A stretch of DNA of 64,000 bases from Actinomycetales bacterium UBA1383 (GTDB lineage Bacteria > Actinomycetota > Actinomycetes > Actinomycetales > Actinomycetaceae): contig DBQX01000082.1 in the NCBI GenBank assembly GCA_002305415.1, forward strand, positions 1-64,000, in the 5' to 3' direction. The notes under the pieces were generated by a model. That model searched no databases, was not told the DNA's origin, and was given only the letters and a program-made list of their open reading frames with translations. This document shows positions 16,961 to 23,734 of this stretch, piece by piece. Position 1 is the stretch's first letter. The number at the start of each line of letters is the position of its first letter. The translations under genes and the position numbers were made by a program.

Positions 16961-17328
16961 GTCGTCGTCGCCTCGACGGGCAGCGGGACCACGGGACAGT
17001 CCCGCCAGAGCCGCTCCAGCGCGTAGAACTCCCGGTCCTGCTCATGCTGGACGTGCACCACGATGTCGGTGAAGTCGAGCAGTACCCATCGCGCCTGGCC
17101 CACGCCCTCGCGCCGCACCGCCCGCACGCCGGCCTCCGCCAGCTTCTCCTCGATCTCGTCGACGATCGCGGAGACCTGGCGCTCGTTCGCCCCCGAGACC
17201 ACGAGGAAGACGTCGGTGAGGACCAGACGCTCCGAGACGTCCAGGGCGATGATGTCGCCCGCCTTCTTCTCGCTCGCGGCGCGGGCGGCGATGCGGGCCA
17301 GCTCGAGTGCGCGTTCCGACGCTGTCAT
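16957..17328 (-). CDS. rsfS: ribosomal silencing factor RsfS
   Basis: This 123-residue protein binds ribosomal protein uL14 on the 50S subunit and blocks subunit joining under starvation. The RsfS/Iojap hallmarks are present: DIIALDVSE, DVFLVVSGANERQ, and WVLLDFTDIVVHV followed by REFYALERLW. It sits in the conserved nadD-rsfS-phosphatase order with four-base overlaps on both sides (ATGA and GTGA), which indicates translational coupling. Confidence 0.95.
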   Translation of the reverse strand: MTASERALELARIAARAASEKKAGDIIALDVSERLVLTDVFLVVSGANERQVSAIVDEIEEKLAEAGVRAVRREGVGQARWVLLDFTDIVVHVQHEQDREFYALERLWRDCPVVPLPVEATTT

Positions 17329-18017
17329 GCCTGACCTCCGACCGGCGTGGGCTGTGCCGCCGCGACCGTCGTCTCCGCGGCCGCCTGGTCCGCGACCACC
17401 CAGATCAGGGCGCCGACGACGATCGCTGCGAGGAGCAGCACGATGAACCGCAGCACAGCGGCCAGGGCCGGCCGGCCCGTCCGGGAGCGACGCTCGATGA
17501 TCGCCGCCTGCTCCACACTCAGCGGCTGGTCGCCGAAGTCGGGGAGCGGGTCACGCTCCCGGAGTGAGCGGCGCCGCGGCTGTCCCTCCGGTGCCGGCTG
17601 GAGGAGGGGGACCGGTGCTCGACCCTCCGGAGCGGGTCCCGCAGGCGCCGGAGCCACCGGCGGGGAGGCCACGGGAGCTGGCGTGGGGGCGGACACCACC
17701 GGAGCCGGCGCCTCGCTGGCGATGGAGGGCGCGGGGCCGACGGGACCGACCGCGGCGCTCGGAGCCGGGGTGAGCGGGACCTCGGTGACCGACCCGGTCG
17801 CCGGGTCGACGACGGTCAGCGAGTCGGTCGTCGTGGGCGCCTGGACGGGGCGGCGCCGAATGGCGGCGCGCTCGGCGGTCTGGGGCTCCGGTTCGGCCTC
17901 GGCCACCATGCGGGCGCGCAACTCACGCCGGGTGAGCGGCGCCGGCTCAGCTGCCGCAGCCTCCTTTCGTTCCCGCTCCCGCAGTTCCCGGCGCGTCAGT
18001 GGCCTCTGCTCGCTCAC
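17325..18017 (-). CDS. Pro/Ala-rich single-pass membrane protein
   Basis: I do not recognise a family with known function. The 230 residues begin with two copies of a PLTRRELR motif (residues 6-13 and about 29-36). A Pro/Ala-rich region of about 130 residues follows, then one transmembrane helix near residues 188-212 and a short tail. The GTG at 18017 overlaps the nadD stop by three bases and is a better start than upstream codons, which would lie within nadD. The same LTRREL motif occurs near the N terminus of other actinobacterial envelope proteins. It is probably membrane-anchored with a disordered cytoplasmic arm. Confidence 0.7.
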   Translation of the reverse strand: MSEQRPLTRRELRERERKEAAAAEPAPLTRRELRARMVAEAEPEPQTAERAAIRRRPVQAPTTTDSLTVVDPATGSVTEVPLTPAPSAAVGPVGPAPSIASEAPAPVVSAPTPAPVASPPVAPAPAGPAPEGRAPVPLLQPAPEGQPRRRSLRERDPLPDFGDQPLSVEQAAIIERRSRTGRPALAAVLRFIVLLLAAIVVGALIWVVADQAAAETTVAAAQPTPVGGQA

Positions 18018-18655
18018 GCCCTCACCCCCTGGAGGCCCCCCTGGGCCGGCGAGCCGGTGCGCTGGTACAGCCGGTACTTGCCGATGTACTGGACGACGCC
18101 GTCCGGGACCAGGTACCACACCGGGGATCCGGCCGCGACACGCTCCCGGCACGCGGTCGATGAGATCGCCAGGGCAGGAACCTCGAGGAGTGAGACGCCG
18201 CGGGAGGGGAGCCCGACGTCGTCGAGGTGGTGCCCGGGACGGGTGACCCCCACGAAATGGGCGAGCGACCACAGCTCCTCGGCGTTCTTCCACTCCAGGA
18301 TCTGGCTGAGTGCGTCCGCACCGGTGATGAAGAACAGCTCGTCGTCGGGCATCTGTGCGTGGAGTTCCCGCAGGGTGTCGATGGTGTAGGTGACGCCGGG
18401 CCGGTCGATGTCGACCCGCGAGACGGTGAATCGGGGGTTGGACGCGGTCGCGATCACGGTCATCAGGTAGCGGTGCTCCGGCGAGGTCACGTCCCGGTCG
18501 AGTTTGAAGGGCTGGGCACCGGTGGGAACGAAGATGACCTCGTCGAGGTCGAACACGTCCTGCACCTCACTCGCCGCGACGAGGTGCCCGTGGTGGATCG
18601 GGTCGAAGGTGCCACCCATCACCCCCACGCGCCGTCGCCCACTGGCGGAGGGCAT
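18014..18655 (-). CDS. nadD: nicotinate-nucleotide adenylyltransferase
   Basis: NadD transfers AMP from ATP to nicotinate mononucleotide in NAD synthesis. The 213-residue product has the nucleotidyltransferase motif GGTFDPIHHGH near its N terminus and a C-terminal ISSTACRE motif. The ATG at 18655 directly overlaps the stop codon of the small membrane protein (TGATG). An extension upstream would run through that gene and shows no similarity. It lies between proA and rsfS. Confidence 0.95.
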   Translation of the reverse strand: MPSASGRRRVGVMGGTFDPIHHGHLVAASEVQDVFDLDEVIFVPTGAQPFKLDRDVTSPEHRYLMTVIATASNPRFTVSRVDIDRPGVTYTIDTLRELHAQMPDDELFFITGADALSQILEWKNAEELWSLAHFVGVTRPGHHLDDVGLPSRGVSLLEVPALAISSTACRERVAAGSPVWYLVPDGVVQYIGKYRLYQRTGSPAQGGLQGVRA

Positions 18656-18807
18656 CAGTGGCGCGTGTGGACGGATCGGAACGCGAACGTCACGAGGAGG
18701 AGGAAGAGCAGGAGCACGAGTGCGATCACGCCGTACATCACGGGATGCACGGGCAACTGGTTGACCACCTCGTGGCCCCCCTCGAACGCGAGAAGACTGC
18801 TCCTCAT
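18655..18807 (-). CDS. small membrane protein (50 aa) upstream of nadD
   Basis: A 50-codon frame starts at an ATG with GGAGGT six bases upstream and ends in a TGATG overlap with nadD. The protein has a short polar N terminus, then the sequence HPVMYGVIALVLLLF in a single strongly hydrophobic helix (about residues 21-43), then a basic tail FRSVHTRH. A similar small hydrophobic protein is, as far as I know, common just before nadD in actinobacteria, but its role is unknown. The ribosome site, coupling and helix argue that it is a real gene. Confidence 0.75.
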   Translation of the reverse strand: MRSSLLAFEGGHEVVNQLPVHPVMYGVIALVLLLFLLLVTFAFRSVHTRH

Positions 18808-18863
18808 GGCCTACCTCCGCGGAACGTGAACCGGTCTGCCCACCAGTTTCGCACACGTACGGG

Positions 18864-20135
18864 TCATTCGCGGATCTGACCCTCACCCTCCACGAGCCAT
18901 GTCGTCGTCGTCAGCTCGGCAAGGCCCATGGGCCCGCGGGCGTGCAGCTTCTGGGTGGAGATGCCGATCTCGGCGCCGAGTCCGAACTGGCCGCCGTCCG
19001 TGAAGCGGGTGGACGCGTTGACGATGAGGGCGGCGGCGTCGAGCTCCCGGGTGAACCGCCCCGCCGCCGCGAGCGACGACGTGACGATCGCCTCGGTGTG
19101 GCCGCTTGACCACCGCCGGATGTGGTCGAGGGCGGCGTCGAGGTCGTCCACCACCCGGACGGCCAGGTCGAGGGACAGGTACTCCGTCCCATAGTCCTCA
19201 TCCGTCGCGGGAACGGTGGGGACGCCGGCGAGCGCAGCCGCGGCGGGGTCGGCGTGGAGGGTGACTCCCGCCCCCGCGAGGTCGGCGGCGGCGAGCGGCA
19301 GGAAGGCCTCCGCGATGTCGCGGTGGACCAGCAGGGTCTCGGCGGCGTTGCACACCCCGGGCCGCTGGGCCTTTGAGTTCAGCACGATGCGCCGGGCCAT
19401 CCCGAGGTCGGCGCTCGCGTCGACGTACACGTGGCAGTTGCCGACTCCTGTCTCGATCGCCGGCACGGTGGACTCCCGCACGACGGTCTGGATGAGATCG
19501 GCACCGCCCCGGGGCACCAGCACGTCCACCAGGCCGCGGGCGTGCATGAGGGCGACCGCACCCTCCCGCCCGTGCGCGTCGATCGACTGCACGAGGTCAC
19601 GGGGAAGGCCGACGCCGTCGAGCGCGCCCGCAAGGACGTCGACGATCACGGTGTTGGTCTGAGCCGCCGCCGAGCCGCCTCGCAGGATGACCGCGTTGCC
19701 GGACTTGATGCCGAGCCCGGCCGCGTCGACGGTGACGTTGGGGCGTGCCTCGTAGATCATGCCGACGACGCCCATCGGGACCCGCACCTGCCGCAGCCGG
19801 AGGCCGTTCGGCAGGGTTGACCCGCGCACCACCTCTCCCACCGGGTCGGGCAGCGCGGCGACCTCCCGAAGCGCCGCGGCGATGCCCTCGATCCGGGCCG
19901 GGGTGAGTGTGAGGCGGTCGACCAGTCCCTCCTTCATGCCGGCCTCGCGACCCTTGCGCACGTCCGCGTCGTTGGCCTCGAGGATCTCCGGCGCCCGGGT
20001 GAGGAGGGCGTCCGCCATGGCGTGGAGCGCGGCGTCCTTGACGGAGCGCGGGGCCGCGGCGAGGGCGCGCGAGGCGACCTTGGCCCGCTGGGCGATCGCG
20101 GTGACGGCTGAGGCGGTCTCGGTGGCGATGGTCAT
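18864..20135 (-). CDS. proA: glutamate-5-semialdehyde dehydrogenase
   Basis: This enzyme reduces L-glutamyl 5-phosphate with NADPH in the second step of proline synthesis. Its 423 residues match the family. The catalytic cysteine lies in QRPGVCNAAETLL (about residue 262). The signatures VGMIYEARPNVT and GGQFGLGAEIGISTQKLHAR are present. It follows proB with a 25-base gap, so the two steps are co-expressed. The small membrane protein starts 56 bases after its stop. Confidence 0.97.
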   Translation of the reverse strand: MTIATETASAVTAIAQRAKVASRALAAAPRSVKDAALHAMADALLTRAPEILEANDADVRKGREAGMKEGLVDRLTLTPARIEGIAAALREVAALPDPVGEVVRGSTLPNGLRLRQVRVPMGVVGMIYEARPNVTVDAAGLGIKSGNAVILRGGSAAAQTNTVIVDVLAGALDGVGLPRDLVQSIDAHGREGAVALMHARGLVDVLVPRGGADLIQTVVRESTVPAIETGVGNCHVYVDASADLGMARRIVLNSKAQRPGVCNAAETLLVHRDIAEAFLPLAAADLAGAGVTLHADPAAAALAGVPTVPATDEDYGTEYLSLDLAVRVVDDLDAALDHIRRWSSGHTEAIVTSSLAAAGRFTRELDAAALIVNASTRFTDGGQFGLGAEIGISTQKLHARGPMGLAELTTTTWLVEGEGQIRE

Positions 20136-20160
20136 GCCACCAGACTATCGCCGCCGGCCG

Positions 20161-21300
20161 TCAGGCCTTCGCGGGCCGGCGGACGGGGGCGAGGTCGTCC
20201 CGGTGCACGACGGGACGGGCGTGCATCTCGTCCATCTCCACACGGAGCTGGACGGTGGAGCGTCCCATCATGCGTGAGACGTCGTCGGCGTCGAAGCCCG
20301 CGAGCCCGCGAGCGACGACGCACCCGTCCGGACCGACCAGCTCGACGGGGTCCCCCGCCTCGAAGTCGCCCTCGACGCGGGTGATCCCCGCGGCCAGGAG
20401 GGACCGCTTCCCCGTCGTGACGGCGTGCACCGCCCCCGCGTCGATGACCACGTGGCCGCGGGCGCGTGCGGCCCACGCCAGCCACAGCCGCCGGTTGGAG
20501 CGGCGATGGTCCACGACGTCGAACCACGTCCCCACATCGTGGCCGGCCAGCGCGTCGGCGACCTTGTCGGCGCTGGTGAGGAGCGTGGGGATCCCGGAGT
20601 GGGTGGCGATCATCGCAGCGTCCACCTTCGTCGCCATGCCGCCGGTCCCGACGGTGGAACCACGCCCGGCGATGTCGTACTCGGCGAGCTCGTCCGAGTC
20701 CCGGACCCGCGTGACGAGGCGGGCGCTCGGGTCGGACGGGCGCGTGGTGTACAGGCCGTCGACGTCGGTGAGGAGCACCAGGACCTCGGCGGCGACGAGG
20801 TTGGCCACGAGAGCGGCCAGCCGGTCGTTGTCTCCGAAGCGGATCTCGTCGGTCGCGACGGCGTCGTTCTCGTTCACGATCGGGACGACGCCGAGGTCCA
20901 GCAGCCGCGACAGCGCGCGGCGGGCGTTGCGGTAGTGCTGGGGACGGATGAGGTCCTCCGCGGTGAGGAGCACCTGACCCACGGTGAGGCCGTGGCGCGC
21001 GAACGCGGCGGTGTACTGGGCGACCAGCAGGCCCTGGCCGACCGACGCGGTGGCCTGCGACGTGGCGAGGTCCTGGGGCCTGCGGGAGAGCCCCAGCGGG
21101 CCGATACCGGCCGCGATGGCGCCCGAGGTCACGATCACCACCTGGTTGCCCCGCAGCCTCCGGGCCGCGACGACGTCGACCAGCGCCTCGAGGTACGGGA
21201 CGTTGAGGGCGCCGTCGGGAAGGGTGAGGGATGAGGACCCGACCTTGAGCACGAGACGGCGCGCGCGGACGACGTCACTGCGCGTGTGGACCGGGTTCAT
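20161..21300 (-). CDS. proB: glutamate 5-kinase
   Basis: ProB phosphorylates glutamate to start proline synthesis and is normally feedback-inhibited by proline. The 379 residues contain the amino-acid-kinase domain (KVGSSSLT, VTSGAIAAG, PIVNENDAV, LLTDVDGLY, GTGGMATK) and a C-terminal PUA domain (about residue 290 onward). The ATG at 21300 has no ribosome site, but AATAAT ends six bases upstream, suggesting leaderless translation. A start nine codons further upstream is less likely. A CACCAC/GTGGTG stem separates it from obg. Confidence 0.96.
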   Translation of the reverse strand: MNPVHTRSDVVRARRLVLKVGSSSLTLPDGALNVPYLEALVDVVAARRLRGNQVVIVTSGAIAAGIGPLGLSRRPQDLATSQATASVGQGLLVAQYTAAFARHGLTVGQVLLTAEDLIRPQHYRNARRALSRLLDLGVVPIVNENDAVATDEIRFGDNDRLAALVANLVAAEVLVLLTDVDGLYTTRPSDPSARLVTRVRDSDELAEYDIAGRGSTVGTGGMATKVDAAMIATHSGIPTLLTSADKVADALAGHDVGTWFDVVDHRRSNRRLWLAWAARARGHVVIDAGAVHAVTTGKRSLLAAGITRVEGDFEAGDPVELVGPDGCVVARGLAGFDADDVSRMMGRSTVQLRVEMDEMHARPVVHRDDLAPVRRPAKA

Positions 21301-21306
21301 GGTGCC

Positions 21307-21312
21307 ATTATT
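21307..21312 (-). promoter_or_regulatory. -10 element of leaderless proB promoter
   Basis: AATAAT (minus strand) matches five of six consensus bases and ends six bases before the proB ATG. Confidence 0.45.
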
Positions 21313-21361
21313 CCCGCGCCACCACACCAGCGGCTCCGGACCGGCGGGTGAGTGGTGTCAC

Positions 21362-22876
21362 TCAGTCCCCGGCCGGGTCGGTCCAGATCCCCGACTCTCT
21401 CTCCGTCCACAGCTCCTCACGGGCCCGCGCCTTGGCATCCATGCGGTCCCGGTACTCGCGCCGCCGCTCGCGGCGGGAGGGTCGGTCGTCCTCGTCGAGC
21501 CGGGCGTCGGTCCCGCGGGGCCCGAGCAATTCGGGGCCCGTCATCAGGGTGGGCTCCCAGTCGAAGATGACGCCGGAGTCCGGCGGCCCGATCACCACGG
21601 TGTCCCCCGGGTTCGCGCCGATGCGGAAGAGCTCCTCCTCGACGCCCAGCTTCGCGAGCCGGTCCGCGAGGTAGCCGACCGCCTCGTCATTCGAGAAGTC
21701 GGTCTGGCGCACCCATCGCTCCGGCTTCTCGCCCCGTACCTCGTAGTACGGACCGTCTGGCCCGGTGCGCGGGGTGACGGTGAAGCCGGCGTCGTCGACG
21801 GGTCGCGGACGCACCACGGTCCGGACGTCCTCGTGCGAGGGCGGGGCCACCCGCGCGTCGTGGACGATCGCAGCGAGCCGGTGCGTGAGCGCCTGGAGGC
21901 CCTCGTGGGAAACCGTGGAGACGAGATGCACCTCGAGGCCGCGCGCCCGGAGGTCCGGGGCAACGAGCTCCGCCAGCTCGCGCGCCTCCGGCACGTCGAC
22001 CTTGTTGAGGACGACGACGCGCGGCCGGTCCATCAGCGGGACGTCGCCGGCGTCGTCGAGGCGGTCGGCGTACGCGGCCAGTTCCGCCTCGAGGGCGTCG
22101 AGGTCGGAGATGGGGTCCCGGTTGGGCTCGAGGGTCGCGCAGTCGAGCACGTGGACGATGACCGCGCACCTCTCGATGTGGCGCAGGAACTCGAGGCCCA
22201 GCCCGCGCCCCTCGGACGCGCCGGGAATGAGGCCCGGCACGTCCGCCACCGTGAACCGGCGCTCGCCGGCCGAGACGACGCCGAGGTGCGGGACGAGCGT
22301 GGTGAACGGGTAGTCGGCCACCTTGGGCCGGGCCGCGGAGACCGCGGAGATCAGCGACGACTTCCCCGCGGACGGGAAGCCCACCAGTGCGACGTCGGCC
22401 ATCGACTTCAGCTCGAGGACGAGCCGCACCTCCTCTCCCGGCTCACCGAGCAGCGCGAACCCCGGCGCCTTGCGCCGCGGGGAGGCGAGTGCGGCGTTCC
22501 CGAGACCCCCGGCGCCCCCGGCGGCAGCGACGAACCGGTTGCCCGCCCCGACGAGATCGGCGAGGACCTGCCCGTCCTCGGTCCTGACGACCGTTCCCTC
22601 CGGCACGGGCAGGACCAGGTCGGCGCCGTTGCGGCCCTGGCGGAGGTCGCCCATTCCGGGAGTGCCGTTCTCGGCGCGCCGGTGCGGCAGGTGGTGGAAC
22701 GCGAGGAGAGTCGTCTCCTGCGGGTCGACCTCGAGGATGACGCTGCCTCCGCGGCCCCCGTTCCCTCCGTCGGGGCCGGCCAGCGGCTTGAACTTCTCGC
22801 GCCGGATGGACACGCACCCGTGTCCGCCGTTGCCCCCGATGGCGTGCACCAGCACGCGATCCACGAAGACTGCCAT
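21362..22876 (-). CDS. obg: GTPase Obg (CgtA)
   Basis: Obg is a 50S-associated GTPase involved in ribosome assembly and stress responses. The 504 residues comprise the Gly-rich Obg fold (GGNGGHGC, GGNGGRGGS), the G domain (GFPSAGKSS as the P loop, DVPGLIPGA, NKVD), and a C-terminal OCT domain (about residues 345-430). A charged, Arg-rich tail follows. The upstream neighbours rpmA and rplU give the classic L21-L27-Obg order. A terminator-like stem lies between rpmA and obg and may lower read-through. Confidence 0.97.
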   Translation of the reverse strand: MAVFVDRVLVHAIGGNGGHGCVSIRREKFKPLAGPDGGNGGRGGSVILEVDPQETTLLAFHHLPHRRAENGTPGMGDLRQGRNGADLVLPVPEGTVVRTEDGQVLADLVGAGNRFVAAAGGAGGLGNAALASPRRKAPGFALLGEPGEEVRLVLELKSMADVALVGFPSAGKSSLISAVSAARPKVADYPFTTLVPHLGVVSAGERRFTVADVPGLIPGASEGRGLGLEFLRHIERCAVIVHVLDCATLEPNRDPISDLDALEAELAAYADRLDDAGDVPLMDRPRVVVLNKVDVPEARELAELVAPDLRARGLEVHLVSTVSHEGLQALTHRLAAIVHDARVAPPSHEDVRTVVRPRPVDDAGFTVTPRTGPDGPYYEVRGEKPERWVRQTDFSNDEAVGYLADRLAKLGVEEELFRIGANPGDTVVIGPPDSGVIFDWEPTLMTGPELLGPRGTDARLDEDDRPSRRERRREYRDRMDAKARAREELWTERESGIWTDPAGD

Positions 22877-22904
22877 TCCTCGCCTCCTCTGACGGGATGT
22901 GAAA

Positions 22905-22933
22905 GAGGCGGACGGCTCAGTGCCGCCCGCCTC
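22905..22933 (-). terminator. intercistronic stem-loop between rpmA and obg
   Basis: On the minus strand GAGGCGG/CCGCCTC (7 bp) plus an inner four-bp stem, with one mismatch, closes a TCAGT-type loop and runs into TTTC. It is probably a partial terminator that lets ribosomal protein genes be expressed above obg. Confidence 0.5.
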
Positions 22934-22950
22934 GTCGTCGTGGCCAGCCG

Positions 22951-23199
22951 CTAGGCGACCACGTCCACGACCTTGCGATCGCCCCGGACGCCGAAGCGCA
23001 CGTGGCCCGCCGCGAGGGCGAAGAGCGTGTCGTCGCCGCCACGACCCACGTTGAGGCCGGGGTGGAAGTGCGTGCCACGCTGCCGGACGAGGATCTCCCC
23101 CGCCTTCACGGCCTGGCCGCCGAACCGCTTCACGCCGAGACGCTGGGCGTTGGAGTCACGACCATTGCGCGAGGAGCTGGCGCCCTTCTTGTGTGCCAT
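22951..23199 (-). CDS. rpmA: 50S ribosomal protein L27
   Basis: The 82-residue protein begins MAHKKGASSSRNGRDSNAQR, the diagnostic L27 N terminus that reaches toward the peptidyl-transferase centre. It continues with GVKRFGGQAV, ILVRQRGTHFHPG and a VGRGGDDTLFA stretch. There is no N-terminal extension of the cleaved Firmicutes type. AAGGAG precedes the ATG. It lies 28 bases after rplU. Confidence 0.98.
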   Translation of the reverse strand: MAHKKGASSSRNGRDSNAQRLGVKRFGGQAVKAGEILVRQRGTHFHPGLNVGRGGDDTLFALAAGHVRFGVRGDRKVVDVVA

Positions 23200-23227
23200 G
23201 TCCTTCTCCTTTTGTGGCCTCGCGGCC

Positions 23228-23548
23228 CTACTTGATTCCGGTGACCTTGAGGCGGGTGAGCGCCTGGCGGTGACCCTGGCGCTTCCGGTAGCCGCTCTTG
23301 TTCTTGAACTTCTGGATGACGATCTTCGGGCCCTTCGCGTCACCCTGGATCTCCGCGGTCACGGTGACCGCGCGCAGGTCATCCGCGGCGGTCGTGACCG
23401 TCTCGCCGTCGACGAGCATGATCGGCGTCAGCTCGACGGTCGAGCCGACCTCGCCCTGCATGCGGTTGACGAACACGACGTCACCGACGGACACCTTCTC
23501 CTGCCGTCCACCGGCCTTCACGATGGCGTACACCACGTTGCTGCTCAT
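23228..23548 (-). CDS. rplU: 50S ribosomal protein L21
   Basis: The 106-residue protein carries the L21 signatures YAIVKAGGRQEKV, IGDVVFVN-like VGDVVFVNRM, and the C-terminal IQKFKNKSGYRKRQGHRQ with LTRLKVTGI. The ATG at 23548 has a weak ribosome site (ACAGAG). An in-frame GTG seven codons upstream is possible. A good promoter lies about 95 bases upstream, leaving a leader that could serve autoregulation. Confidence 0.97.
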   Translation of the reverse strand: MSSNVVYAIVKAGGRQEKVSVGDVVFVNRMQGEVGSTVELTPIMLVDGETVTTAADDLRAVTVTAEIQGDAKGPKIVIQKFKNKSGYRKRQGHRQALTRLKVTGIK

Positions 23549-23644
23549 CTCTGTCGTAACGGGGCGCACGCGATCCGCGGTCTCCTCGGGTGGGGGCGGA
23601 CCTCATGCGCGCTGGGTCCAGGGCGCTGCACGCGCCGACGTTCT

Positions 23645-23673
23645 AGGGTACGCCGAAGGGCACTGGAGGGCAA
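23645..23673 (-). promoter_or_regulatory. rplU promoter
   Basis: On the minus strand TTGCCC (23673-23668) and TACCCT (23650-23645) are spaced by exactly 17 bases. The predicted start leaves a leader of about 90 bases before rplU. The -35 overlaps a small GGAGG/CCTCC inverted repeat downstream of rne. Confidence 0.55.
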
Positions 23674-23734
23674 ACCTCCGGGATGACCGCCAGCCACGGC
23701 GCGAGTGTGCGTTCGCCCACACCGGCCGGACGCC

